Below, in pieces: positions 41,908 to 51,163 of a DNA stretch of 64,000 bases. A program made the translations under genes and the position numbers. Position 1 is the stretch's first letter, and each line of letters starts with the position of its first letter. Below the pieces are notes generated by a model. The model was given only the letters and a program-made list of their open reading frames with translations, was not told where the DNA came from and searched no databases. The DNA comes from CAYGYG01 sp964354155 (lineage in GTDB: Bacteria; Hydrothermota; Tepidihabitantia; SM23-42; CAYGYG01): assembly GCA_964354155.1 (NCBI GenBank), contig CAYGYG010000005.1, positions 1 through 64,000 on the forward strand. The letters are read 5' to 3'.

Positions 41908-43173
41908 ATGACCAACGGTGAGAATTCCGGTCCGAAGAAACGGCTCTGGAACATGAATTTCACCCTGCTCTGGGTTGGGCAGTTCATTTCCGCCCTCGGG
42001 GATGCCACCTACAGCATAGCACTGGGTTTCTGGATCCTGGCGGTCACCGGGTCAACGGCATTGATGGGCACGCTGATGGCGGCCTCATCTCTGCCGCGGG
42101 TACTGGTGTCGGCGTTTGCCGGTGTTATTGTTGACCGGAGTGAACGAAAGTGGCTGCTGATTCTCATGGACGTCGTAAGGGGCGCGGTCGTGATTCTGGT
42201 TGGAATAGCCGCCTACATGGGTTTCGCTAAGGTTTGGATGGTCTTTGTCGCCGGGGTCATAATCGGTCTGGGCGGAGCGTTCTTCAACCCTGCGGTGAGC
42301 AGTTCGATTCCCGATCTGGTGGACCGGTCTCGGCTCGTGCAGGCTAACTCAGTATTCAATATGATCTATACCGGCTCCGGGCTGGTTGGTAATTCGGCGG
42401 GTGGCTTTCTGTACAAAGTGCTCGGCGCGCCTTTCATGTTTCTTTTCAACGGCGTATCGTACATCGCCTCAGCAGTCTCCATACTATTCGTCAGGATTCC
42501 CAAAATCGCTCAGCGCGTACAGCGGCCGCACTTCTTCGCCGATTTGAAAGGCGGATTCACCTTTGCCTGGGGCCTGCGCGGATTGAGAGCGACTCTGATT
42601 TCGGCAGGAATCTTGAACTTCTTCGCGGTCATGGGCATCATGCTTATCCTGCCGCTGTTTGAACGCTTCAAACACTTGGGCCCTGGTCTCTACGGTTTGC
42701 TCATGGCGATCTTCGCCGGTGGGCTTCTGCTCGGTTTTCTCTTCACCAGCATGCGCAAGTTCAAAGCCGAAGAACGGTTCGGTGTATTCAGTGTCTGTTT
42801 TGTCCTGATGTCGATCAGTATGATCATGCTGCCGGTTTCTCTCTATTTTCCGCTCATGGCTTTTTTCGGTATCCTCACCGGGTTCGTGAATGCCATTTCG
42901 AATGCTTTGCTCGGTGGGGTCCTGCAGATGACCGTGCCCCAGGATATGAGGGGGAAGGTGTTTGGTCTTCTTAACAGCATTGTCGGGGGGCTCAATCCGG
43001 TTGCCTTTGCCCTGGGCGGTGTCCTGGCCGAGTTCATTCCGGTTAGATTGTTGATATCGGGGAGTTTTGTGGTTACCCTATTTCTCTACATACCGCTCTT
43101 CTTAAGCAAATCCTTCCGCACCTACATCAATTTCAATCCCGAGACGCAAAAGATAGAAGACCTGATGCGGTAA
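41908..43173 (+). CDS. MFS transporter (DHA3-like)
   Basis: 421 residues from the ATG at 41908, with AAGGAG 8 nt upstream; an in-frame ATG at 41881 overlaps the dead transporter's stop and is less likely. About 12 helices, with the opening FTLLWVGQFISALGDATYSIAL, VDRSERKWLL in loop 2-3, and QMTVPQDMRGKVFG, as in the MFS_3 macrolide/enterobactin-exporter branch. Probably an efflux pump. Confidence 0.85.
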   Translation: MTNGENSGPKKRLWNMNFTLLWVGQFISALGDATYSIALGFWILAVTGSTALMGTLMAASSLPRVLVSAFAGVIVDRSERKWLLILMDVVRGAVVILVGIAAYMGFAKVWMVFVAGVIIGLGGAFFNPAVSSSIPDLVDRSRLVQANSVFNMIYTGSGLVGNSAGGFLYKVLGAPFMFLFNGVSYIASAVSILFVRIPKIAQRVQRPHFFADLKGGFTFAWGLRGLRATLISAGILNFFAVMGIMLILPLFERFKHLGPGLYGLLMAIFAGGLLLGFLFTSMRKFKAEERFGVFSVCFVLMSISMIMLPVSLYFPLMAFFGILTGFVNAISNALLGGVLQMTVPQDMRGKVFGLLNSIVGGLNPVAFALGGVLAEFIPVRLLISGSFVVTLFLYIPLFLSKSFRTYINFNPETQKIEDLMR

Positions 43174-43317
43174 TGGCGCCGCGAGCAGAGATCAGAAGAA
43201 AACGTGAAAGCTCTTTTTCGCCCAGCTTGACCTCTTACGTTTCGCACCTCGCCATTCGCCGGTCGATGCTCGAATACTTCAGCGTTCGCTTCCCCTGTCG
43301 TTGCCGACCCGGCAATA

Positions 43318-45240
43318 CTAATGAAGGTCTGACTTAACTACCTTATGTCTGACTAATCGACCGTTGGTATTCAACTCGACAAAGTAGACGCCGTCCGGAA
43401 GGAAGGGTCCGGGTCGCCACTCGATTAGGGCGCGGCCCGATACTTGGCCGACGAACTTGCCGGTGACATCATATATTCTAGCCTGTATCATGCCGGCGCC
43501 GGAACCGGATAGGCGCAACGAGCGAGAAAAAGGATTTGGATAGAGCTTGAGTGAAGAAAGCCTCGGCGTATGGTCCTCAGAAATACTGACAATCGCTGTC
43601 TCATTGCTGAGTCGTGACTCATGAAATGCCTTGATTTGCGCGGTGACGCAATAGTAGTAGATTGTACCGGGCGATGCCGTCGAGTCATTATAGGTTGTGT
43701 CGGTTACGACCCGGTGACTTATCCTGTTGTAGGGTCCACCGGACGTGAGGCTTCGGTAGATGTTGTAACCGGCAATATCGGTCTCGGTGTTTCTTCGCCA
43801 GATGAGCTGCACGTAGTTTGGAAATCGAGCCCCAGTGAGGCTGGCCGGAGGCTTCGGATGGAACCACCCCGTGTTCCACTGATCGTGATAAAAGGTTCCC
43901 CAGTCGGTCAGGTAGCCGCGATAGGGCATGCTATCCAAGGTCCAGAGATTGACCGAGCCGTCCATCAAGACAAGGGCGGCTTCCATGTCCCCATCTACGT
44001 CAGCATCGCCGACGGAGACGCTGTTGACCAGGGCGGCGGCGGAAGTTATCACTGGCCAATCGGGCGCGTTCGAACCATCGTAGTTGAAGGCATGCAGATT
44101 GCCGGGACCAAGATTGTCCGCGACAACGACTTCGCGATAGCCGTCATTATCAACGTCACAGACCGCCGGTGAGCATTCAAGCATGTTGCAGACTGGCCAG
44201 CCGGGCAGTTCAGTGCCGTCGTGGTGTCGGGCCAGCAGATTCGGGCCGCCGAAGACATGGCCGCCGCCAAAGACCTCAAGGTCTCCATCCCGGTCAATGT
44301 CCCCGGTCACGGGAGTCGTATAATGTTGCGGCCCGGGGAAGGTCTGCGGCCAGTTGGTGAAATCAGTACCGTTGTGATGGTAGATTGCGACATAGTCCTG
44401 ACTGTTCAAGTAGTAAGCATGGAGAATCTCGATGTCGCCGTCGTTGTCGAGGTCGGCCATCACCGGTTGGGCGTAGCTTGAGCCACTGGCGACATTCTGT
44501 CTTGGCCATCCGGGCTCGGTATTGCCATTCTGGTCCCAGACATAGATCGACCGGTAGGCCGCAACGCAGATCTCAAATACTCCGTCATTGTCGATATCCG
44601 ATACTGAAGCGGTCGCGACCGCAAGATAGTCGGTGTCCTTGGGCCAGCCCGTATAGACTTGGCCGTTGTGATGCCAGACATAGACGTGGCCAGGCTGCCC
44701 GGACTGCATCTGCGGCATGATGACTTCCAGATCACCGTTGCGGTCAAGGTCAAAGAGCGACGGCGAGACGAAACCGATGACGCCGTTGGCATTCTGCGGC
44801 CAGCCAGGGAAGGCCGAGCCGTCGTGGTTATAGACGTAGACATAACCGTTGCGTGCGGCGACGACTACTTCCAGGTCACCGTTGTTGTCAAGGTCACCGA
44901 CCGCGACTTTAGCTTGAATCATCGCCGGCAGGGTAATAGGAAACCCCGGCATTGAATTGCCCTGATAGTCCCAGGCATAGAGTATGTTGTTCGTTGAGCC
45001 GGCGATTATCTCTAAGTCGCCGTCACTATTGAGGTCGGCAAGCGTTGCGCCGGTAGGCTTGTAGTTGGGATGGGTGCCCATGGACTTGGGCCAATTGGGC
45101 ATCTGCTGGGGCGGGGTTTTTGGACTGGGGAATGCAGCACTAATTGCACCAACCAAGTTGGCCTTGCCCGTCCCATCGGTTTCATACACGCTCACCGCCT
45201 GAGGGGTTAAGGCCAGAATCAAGATAGTCAATAAAGCCAT
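43318..45240 (-). CDS. Secreted FG-GAP/VCBS beta-propeller protein with Fn3-like and sorting domains
   Basis: 640 residues. A signal peptide (MALLTILILALTPQAVS) is followed by seven or so FG-GAP blades, each with a calcium-type DLDNDGDLE or DIDRDGDLE loop and W-P spacing (about 45-440). A fibronectin-III-like domain (about 455-545) and a sorting module follow, with LYPNPFSRSLRLSG and PDGVYFVEL. A surface-displayed calcium-stabilised propeller; ligand unknown. AGGAGG precedes the ATG. A weak promoter (TTGACT, 16 bp, TAGTGT) lies at about 45258-45285. Confidence 0.85.
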   Translation of the reverse strand: MALLTILILALTPQAVSVYETDGTGKANLVGAISAAFPSPKTPPQQMPNWPKSMGTHPNYKPTGATLADLNSDGDLEIIAGSTNNILYAWDYQGNSMPGFPITLPAMIQAKVAVGDLDNNGDLEVVVAARNGYVYVYNHDGSAFPGWPQNANGVIGFVSPSLFDLDRNGDLEVIMPQMQSGQPGHVYVWHHNGQVYTGWPKDTDYLAVATASVSDIDNDGVFEICVAAYRSIYVWDQNGNTEPGWPRQNVASGSSYAQPVMADLDNDGDIEILHAYYLNSQDYVAIYHHNGTDFTNWPQTFPGPQHYTTPVTGDIDRDGDLEVFGGGHVFGGPNLLARHHDGTELPGWPVCNMLECSPAVCDVDNDGYREVVVADNLGPGNLHAFNYDGSNAPDWPVITSAAALVNSVSVGDADVDGDMEAALVLMDGSVNLWTLDSMPYRGYLTDWGTFYHDQWNTGWFHPKPPASLTGARFPNYVQLIWRRNTETDIAGYNIYRSLTSGGPYNRISHRVVTDTTYNDSTASPGTIYYYCVTAQIKAFHESRLSNETAIVSISEDHTPRLSSLKLYPNPFSRSLRLSGSGAGMIQARIYDVTGKFVGQVSGRALIEWRPGPFLPDGVYFVELNTNGRLVRHKVVKSDLH

Positions 45241-45362
45241 GGTCTGCCTCCTGGAAGAACACTATACGAGATCAGATGATAGTCAAGGGAAAATGCAGGC
45301 GTTCCGGCGGCCTCACCCTCGAACCAGGGGATTACGGGAATACAGTGATGGATCTTGCCGGC

Positions 45363-46454
45363 CTACGGGTCGAGCCGAATTTCCAGTTCGCGCTGGAGGA
45401 CCTTGAGCGACGGCAGCATTGCTTTGGCGGTGTTCTGATAGGCTTTCAAGTCCTGGCCGATGGGGTCGGGAACTTCGTTGTTCATGACCTGGCCGCGCTT
45501 GTACTCCTTGAGCAAGAAGGTTTTGATCGCGGCCGGCGAACCAAGTTCCAGGACTTTCTCAAAATGCCTGAATTCCATGCAGAGAATCAGGTCGGCCTGA
45601 TTGACAAGGTCCTTGACCAGCGCCTTGGTTCGGTGCGAGGATATGTCCCAGCCGAACATCTTGACAACCTGCTGGGCATGATCCGTGGCGTGGTTGCCCG
45701 GGGCGGCGGCGGTGCCGCAGGAGTCAATGACAACCCGGGGGTCGGCAACCAGCCCGCGCAGGATGCCATGCGCCATCGGGCTGCGGCAGGAGTTGCCGGT
45801 GCAGACAAAGAGCACGTTGAAGGTTGCGGTCGGTCCCAGTTTGATCAGGCGGTTGACCGCTTTCTCGATTTCGAGAAAGGAGATCTTGCCCTTACGGAGA
45901 ATGGTCGGGAAGTTCGACCGCAGATCAAGGACGGTTGAGGGCAAACCAACTCTCGGTCCTCCATCGACAATCAGGTCGATCGCGGGCATGGCCTCGGCGA
46001 TGTGCTGGGGCGAGACAATCGGTTCATCGTCGGCAAGATTGGCGCTGGTTACGGCCAGCGGCTTGCCGTAACGCCGGACGAGCTCGAGTATCCACGGTAC
46101 CTGTGGGATGCGAATGCCGATGCTCTTATCCGCGGCCTGGGCCGGGCACACCGGTTTTGCCCAGAAAACGATGGTCAGTGGACCGGGCATGAAAAACTCA
46201 ATGATCTTCCGGTTCTTGACGAAAGCGAAATCTTTGATCCGGTCGCGGCGGTCGAGAAAGAGAGCGAGCGGCTTGTCTTCGGCCCGGCGCTTGCAGGCGA
46301 CTAGCTTCTTGGCGGCCGCGGCGTTGTCGGCGTCGATGGCCAGACCGTAGACCGTATCCGTGGGAATGGCGATGACCCCCCCCTGACGCAAAATTTCGAT
46401 GATCTCTTGGTAGAACTGCTCGGTTTGCTGGGGTTCGAGGGTAATGCGTTTCAT
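45363..46454 (-). CDS. Fusion of threonylcarbamoyl-AMP synthase and low-molecular-weight phosphatase
   Basis: 363 residues. The N-terminal YrdC/TsaC domain (about 10-200) has IPTDTVYGLAIDA, KRRAEDKPLALF and LAVTSANLADDEP, for tRNA t6A synthesis. The C-terminal LMW tyrosine-phosphatase domain (about 212-358) has the P-loop CTGNSCRS (C218, R224) and VPDPIGQ with the general-acid Asp. Phosphatases of this branch can act on phospho-tyrosine or phospho-arginine. No frameshift or stop separates the halves. It is the last gene of the GGGPS-purD-purE operon, 32 bp after purE. Confidence 0.92.
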   Translation of the reverse strand: MKRITLEPQQTEQFYQEIIEILRQGGVIAIPTDTVYGLAIDADNAAAAKKLVACKRRAEDKPLALFLDRRDRIKDFAFVKNRKIIEFFMPGPLTIVFWAKPVCPAQAADKSIGIRIPQVPWILELVRRYGKPLAVTSANLADDEPIVSPQHIAEAMPAIDLIVDGGPRVGLPSTVLDLRSNFPTILRKGKISFLEIEKAVNRLIKLGPTATFNVLFVCTGNSCRSPMAHGILRGLVADPRVVIDSCGTAAAPGNHATDHAQQVVKMFGWDISSHRTKALVKDLVNQADLILCMEFRHFEKVLELGSPAAIKTFLLKEYKRGQVMNNEVPDPIGQDLKAYQNTAKAMLPSLKVLQRELEIRLDP

Positions 46455-46486
46455 AGGCCGGCTAACTAGAGGTCAAGGCGCGTCGA

Positions 46487-46885
46487 CTATCGTCGCTTGA
46501 CAAGTCGCAGCGCGAAAAAGGCGGCGTTCCTGGCGCCGGACTTACCGATCCCGAAAGTGGCCACCGGAACGCCGGAAGGCATTTGCACGATGGAGAACAA
46601 CGAATCGATGCCCTTGAGCGGCGAAGAAGGAATCGGCACGCCGAGTACCGGGATGTCAGTATGCGAGGCGATGAAACCGGGCAGGGCCGCGGCGAAACCG
46701 GCGCCGGCAATGATCACTTTGACCCCGGCGCGCTTGGCCTGTTTGATTTTCAGGCGCAGCTTATCCGGTTGGCGGTGCGCCGACAGGACAAAACGGTCAA
46801 ACTTCACTTTATTTTCTTTGAGAACCGCACATGCTTCACCCATTATTTCTTCATCGGACTGACTGCCCATGATTACCCAGATCAT
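46487..46885 (-). CDS. purE: N5-carboxyaminoimidazole ribonucleotide mutase
   Basis: 132 residues, slightly short for class I PurE. MGSQSDEEIM, LSAHRQPD and AGAGFAAALPGFIA are the substrate-site motifs. It isomerises N5-CAIR to CAIR in purine synthesis, so a PurK elsewhere is expected. It overlaps purD by 4 bp. Confidence 0.93.
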   Translation of the reverse strand: MIWVIMGSQSDEEIMGEACAVLKENKVKFDRFVLSAHRQPDKLRLKIKQAKRAGVKVIIAGAGFAAALPGFIASHTDIPVLGVPIPSSPLKGIDSLFSIVQMPSGVPVATFGIGKSGARNAAFFALRLVKRR

Positions 46886-48168
46886 TTTTTCTTTCTCCTT
46901 CTTCGAACTTTTCTCATGCCGGAGGCGCCGATATCGGGTCGGAAGTACATGCCCTCGAAACTTATCTTCTTAATCGACGCCAGGGCCCGGAGTTTCGCCA
47001 ATTTCAGAGTCTCGTCAATCGCCGTAACCGTCAGGACCCGGCCGCCGGCCGTAACGAGTTTCTTGTCTTCGAGTTTGGTGCCGGCGTGGAAGATGAGCAG
47101 TTGCGATGTCTCGGTGGCATCAATCCGTATCGGTTTCCCGGTCTCGTAGTAGCCCGGGTAGCCGGCTGAAGCCAGGACGAATGAAATCGCCATCTTGTTC
47201 TTGTACTCCAGTTCGACTTCATCCAACCGATCATCGCATGCCGCGAGCAGAACCGGCAGCAGATCAGAACTGACCAGAGGCAGAATCGCCTGGGTTTCAG
47301 GGTCGCCAAACCGGCAGTTGTACTCCAGGACCTTGGGTCCGCGGGTGGTCAGGATCAATCCAAAGAAGAGGCATCCTTTGAAGACGATTTCATTGTCAAG
47401 CAGTGCCAGCACGGTGGGACGGATGATGACGTTGTCGATCAAGTTCTGGGTCTTCCGGTCAAGCAGATACGGACTGTAGCTCCCCATGCCGCCGGTGTTC
47501 GGACCCTGGTCGTTGGCAAGCAGGCGCTTGTGGTCCTGGGCCGGAGGCAGGATTTTGATGCTGCGCCCGTCGGTAATGACCAGAATCGAGACTTCATGAC
47601 CTTGGAGGTATTCCTCGATGACGATGCGCTGGCCGGCCTCGCCGAATTTCTTCTGCACCAGCATTTCGTCGATGACTATATCCGCTTCCCGCCGGTTCCT
47701 GACGATGGCAACCCCCTTGCCGTAAGCAAGGCCGGAGGCTTTGACGACTGCGGGAAAGTCCATGCCTTTGGCGTAGCTGAGCGCCGCGTCCTTCTTGTGA
47801 AAGACCTTGAAAGCCGCGGTTGGAATTCCGTAACGATGCATGAAGTCTTTGGCGAATGACTTGTCGGCCTCGATCTTGGCCGCTTTCTGCTTGGGTCCGA
47901 GGATCTTGAGACCGCGTTTCTCAAACTCATCAACGATGCCCATCGCCAGCGGGAATTCGGGGCCGACCACGGTAAAATCAATTTTGTTGTCCTTAACGAA
48001 CTTGGCCAGGCCGATAATCTCGCCGACCTGGATGGGAACGCACTTGGCGATGGCGGCGATCCCGGGATTGCCCGGCGCGGCGTAGACCTCTTTGGCCAGC
48101 GGCGATTGTTTCAACTTCCAGACCAGCGCGTGTTCCCGTCCGCCGCCGCCGACGACCAGTACTCTCAT
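46882..48168 (-). CDS. purD: Phosphoribosylamine-glycine ligase
   Basis: 428 residues, normal length. MRVLVVGGGGREHALVWKL, APGNPGIA, the ATP-grasp loop and YNCRFGDPETQ are intact. It makes glycinamide ribonucleotide. Gene order GGGP synthase, purD, purE is joined by 4-bp overlaps on both sides. Confidence 0.95.
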   Translation of the reverse strand: MRVLVVGGGGREHALVWKLKQSPLAKEVYAAPGNPGIAAIAKCVPIQVGEIIGLAKFVKDNKIDFTVVGPEFPLAMGIVDEFEKRGLKILGPKQKAAKIEADKSFAKDFMHRYGIPTAAFKVFHKKDAALSYAKGMDFPAVVKASGLAYGKGVAIVRNRREADIVIDEMLVQKKFGEAGQRIVIEEYLQGHEVSILVITDGRSIKILPPAQDHKRLLANDQGPNTGGMGSYSPYLLDRKTQNLIDNVIIRPTVLALLDNEIVFKGCLFFGLILTTRGPKVLEYNCRFGDPETQAILPLVSSDLLPVLLAACDDRLDEVELEYKNKMAISFVLASAGYPGYYETGKPIRIDATETSQLLIFHAGTKLEDKKLVTAGGRVLTVTAIDETLKLAKLRALASIKKISFEGMYFRPDIGASGMRKVRRRRKKK

Positions 48169-48890
48169 GGTTTACCTCGGATGTGGTGGATGATCCTGCG
48201 GGCGGTCTTACGATCCCGTTCGATGACGCTGCCAATGACGATATAGTCGGCGCCGGCGTCGATCATCTGCCGGGCCGTCTTTTCGCTTTTGATGCCGCCG
48301 CCGACAATGAGCGGTATCGAAATCGTCTTGCGGACCAAGCCGACCATTCGCGGCGGGACTGATTTGCGGCCGCCGCTGCCGGCTTCCAGATATATCATCT
48401 TCATGCCCAGATACTGTCCGGCCAACGCGTGCGCACAGGCGATTTCGGGTTTGGTGCGCGGAATCGGGCGGGTCTGGGACACGAATTCAACCGACGTGTA
48501 AGAGCCGGGATCGATGAGCAAGTAGCCGACCGGTATCGGTTCAAGCCGGTATTCCCGAATCATGAAAGCCGCCCGGGCTTGTTCGCCGATCAGGTATTCG
48601 GGGTTGCGGCCGCTCAGGAGACTCAGAAAGAAGATGGCGTCGGCGTGCGGCGACACCTGGCTGGTTCCGCCGGGGAAGATGATGACCGGCTTGGAGCAGT
48701 TCTTTTTGACCGTACTGACGAACCGGTCGAACCCACTGGTTGTCATGAAGCTTGTACCAATCAAAACTGCAGTGAGGCCGTCATCACAGAGTGATTCGAC
48801 CAGCGGCCCCACTTCCCGCAGGGACATCCGGTCTGGATCAAGCAGGGCAAAGACACCGGGTCGTTTCTTCTGCAGTAAGGGAAACACCAT
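48165..48890 (-). CDS. Geranylgeranylglyceryl phosphate synthase-like prenyltransferase
   Basis: 241 residues. The TIM-barrel GGGPS/PcrB family is marked by FALLDPDR, FPGGTSQVS, IYLEAGSGG (substrate-binding) and LIVGGGIKS. Family members ether-link a polyprenyl diphosphate to sn-glycerol-1-phosphate, the first step of archaeal lipid synthesis. Length and motifs fit group II GGGPS, found in archaea and some Bacteroidetes/FCB bacteria. Chain length (C20, C30 or C35) cannot be told here. It leads an operon with purD and purE. Confidence 0.88.
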   Translation of the reverse strand: MVFPLLQKKRPGVFALLDPDRMSLREVGPLVESLCDDGLTAVLIGTSFMTTSGFDRFVSTVKKNCSKPVIIFPGGTSQVSPHADAIFFLSLLSGRNPEYLIGEQARAAFMIREYRLEPIPVGYLLIDPGSYTSVEFVSQTRPIPRTKPEIACAHALAGQYLGMKMIYLEAGSGGRKSVPPRMVGLVRKTISIPLIVGGGIKSEKTARQMIDAGADYIVIGSVIERDRKTARRIIHHIRGKP

Positions 48891-48951
48891 AAGTTCAGTC
48901 GTTTCTCACGCCGGGAAGATCGAAAGCTGCCGCCAAGTCTGCATAAGCTTA

Positions 48952-48979
48952 AGTATATCAGGCAAAACCCAGAAGTCAA
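48952..48979 (-). promoter_or_regulatory. Promoter of the GGGPS-purD-purE operon
   Basis: Minus strand: TTGACT, 16 bp, TATACT; a leader of about 55 nt follows. Confidence 0.75.
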
Positions 48980-49094
48980 GGAAGAATTTCGATAATCAAC
49001 GACAATGTGTCTCCGGCACAAACGTTCTAACGCTCGAAATTCATCCCGTGAAATGCGAAGCTGTTTCATCGGGACGCCATTAACGAACCTCTCC

Positions 49095-49122
49095 TTGCAT
49101 TATGGCCATCTTTCCGTATAAT
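49095..49122 (+). promoter_or_regulatory. Promoter of the PcrA/UvrD helicase gene
   Basis: TTGCAT, 16 bp, TATAAT, ending 6 nt before a GTG at 49129. The box lies inside the longer frame that begins at 49102, ruling that start out if the promoter is real. Confidence 0.7.
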
Positions 49123-49128
49123 CAAGCG

Positions 49129-51051
49129 GTGTCTGACTTCTTGAAGGAGCTGAACCGGGAGCAACTGAAGGCGGTGCAAGTCGTCCGAGGGCCGGTGTTG
49201 ATACTGGCCGGAGCCGGAAGCGGCAAGACGCGCGTCATCACCTACCGGATAGCCAACTTGATCTCCCGTATAGGGGCGGCTCCCGAGGACATTCTGGCCG
49301 TTACTTTCACGAACAAAGCGGCCGGGGAAATGAAGAACCGCATGGGTAGATTGCTTGGGGCGAGGACGGCGGCGGTCTGGATTAGAACCTACCACTCAAC
49401 CTGCGCCAAGATTCTGCGCGGCGGAGCCGAATCGGTCGGCTTGCCGAAGAACTTCACGATATACGACGAGCTGGACCAGTTATCCCTGGTCGAACTCTGT
49501 CTCAAAGAACTGAACCTGGTGGGCGGTGAATTGAAGGCCAATCATGTACTGCGGATGATCTGCCGGGCCAAGGAGAATCTAGTGCCACCCGAGGATCTGC
49601 GTCGTGACCTGGGGATGTCCGGCCACCCCATGATCAAGAGGCTGTACCAGTTGTATAACCGTAAACTGGCCGATTCCGGCGCCGTCGACTTTGATGACTT
49701 GATCTTCAAAACCGTGGAGTTGTTCAGAAAGGAGAAATCTCTTCTTGAGAAGTATCAAGAGCGGTTTAAGTACATCATGGTCGACGAGTATCAGGATACT
49801 AATCATGCCCAGTACGTCTTGACCAGAATGCTCGCCGAGAAACACCGGAACCTCTGTGTTGTCGGCGACGACGACCAGTCAATCTACTCCTGGAGGGGAG
49901 CCGAGATCAGGAACATCCTGGACTTTGAGAAAGACTACCCCGACGCGAAAATCATTAAGCTGGAACAGAACTACCGGTCAACCAGGATGATCCTCAAAGC
50001 AGCGGCCGAGGTCGTCAAGAACAACCGCCGCCGTAAGAAAAAGAAACTGTGGTGCCGCGGGGAGCCGGGCGAGAAAATGGAATGTTTTCATGCGGTTGAC
50101 GACGGCAATGAGGCGGCTTTTGTTGCGCGGAAGGTGCGCGAAATGCTCCAACGTGGGTGCGGAGCGGAAGATATCGCCGTTTTCTATCGCGTCAATTACC
50201 AATCCCGAGCGTTCGAGGAGGTGTTTGCACGACAACAGATTCCCTACGAGGTGGTGGGAGGATTGAAGTTCTTCGAGCGCCCCGAGGTGAAAAACATCGT
50301 GGCGCTGATGCGGCTGGCCAACAACCCGGGCGACACGGCCAGTCTGAGACGTATTATGAGCATGCCGGGAAGGGAATTGCCTCCAGTCGTCATCGAAAAG
50401 ATGGATTCACGCCACAGCGCTCACGGCATGTCGCTGTTTGATGCGATGAACGAGGCCGCTTTGATGGAGGCAATCGACGAGAAAACCAGGGTGAAGCTGG
50501 CGGCTTGCCGGCAAATGATCGAAACTTTGGTCGCGGTGCGGCAAAAAGCAAGCCTGCACGAACTTGCAATAAGGGCCGCTCAGGAGGCAGGGTATATCGA
50601 GACCGGGCGCAGGCGTGCGAGCGGGATTGACTTCGACCGTATGAAGAATGTCGAGGAGTTGCTCAAGTCCATCGCCGAGCAGAGCATGGCGGACAGGAAT
50701 CTGACGTTGGAGGATTATCTCGAGAGCGTTACGCTGCGCAGCGACATCGATGACTGGTCAAACCAAAAGAAGGTTTCTTTGATGACGTTGCATAATGCCA
50801 AGGGATTGGAGTTCGATGCCGTGTTCATAACCGGAGTCGAGGACGGACTGATTCCCCACTACAAGTCAGTACAAGAAGGCCGGTATGAGGAAGAGCGCAG
50901 GTTATTCTATGTCGGGATCACGCGGGCTAAGAAGAAACTGTTTTTGACTTCTGCCGGACAGCGCATGACATACCGGGGCGGGTTTGCGACGAGCAAGCCC
51001 TCGCTGTTCCTCGAAGAGATTCCTGAAGACTGTATCCGCGATGCTACTTGA
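49129..51051 (+). CDS. pcrA: UvrD/PcrA-type superfamily 1 DNA helicase
   Basis: 640 residues from the leaderless GTG at 49129. Helicase motifs are complete: Walker A GAGSGKT (28-34), TFTNKAAGEM, DEYQDTN, GDDDQSIYSWRGA, QNYRS, TLHNAKGLEFD and VGITRAKK. It is slightly shorter than Gram-positive PcrA. A 3'-5' helicase for repair and for clearing replication forks. It is the last host-like gene before the AT-rich defence block. Confidence 0.93.
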   Translation: MSDFLKELNREQLKAVQVVRGPVLILAGAGSGKTRVITYRIANLISRIGAAPEDILAVTFTNKAAGEMKNRMGRLLGARTAAVWIRTYHSTCAKILRGGAESVGLPKNFTIYDELDQLSLVELCLKELNLVGGELKANHVLRMICRAKENLVPPEDLRRDLGMSGHPMIKRLYQLYNRKLADSGAVDFDDLIFKTVELFRKEKSLLEKYQERFKYIMVDEYQDTNHAQYVLTRMLAEKHRNLCVVGDDDQSIYSWRGAEIRNILDFEKDYPDAKIIKLEQNYRSTRMILKAAAEVVKNNRRRKKKKLWCRGEPGEKMECFHAVDDGNEAAFVARKVREMLQRGCGAEDIAVFYRVNYQSRAFEEVFARQQIPYEVVGGLKFFERPEVKNIVALMRLANNPGDTASLRRIMSMPGRELPPVVIEKMDSRHSAHGMSLFDAMNEAALMEAIDEKTRVKLAACRQMIETLVAVRQKASLHELAIRAAQEAGYIETGRRRASGIDFDRMKNVEELLKSIAEQSMADRNLTLEDYLESVTLRSDIDDWSNQKKVSLMTLHNAKGLEFDAVFITGVEDGLIPHYKSVQEGRYEEERRLFYVGITRAKKKLFLTSAGQRMTYRGGFATSKPSLFLEEIPEDCIRDAT

Positions 51052-51107
51052 AATTGAATGACGCTGACCAAGACCGGTGATCGCGATAACCTCGCTCTTT
51101 CCCGTCA

Positions 51108-51135
51108 TTGCGATCCGCCTCAGGCGGAGAAGCAA
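51108..51135. repeat. REP-like palindrome
   Basis: TTGC...GCAA closing an inner TCCGCCT-C-AGGCGGA stem. It resembles the widespread GTCATTGCGA...AAGCAATC elements. It lies in the 343-bp gap 51052-51395 at the left edge of the defence island. Confidence 0.6.
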
Positions 51136-51163
51136 TCCCATCCCCAAGATGTCATCTCCTTTC

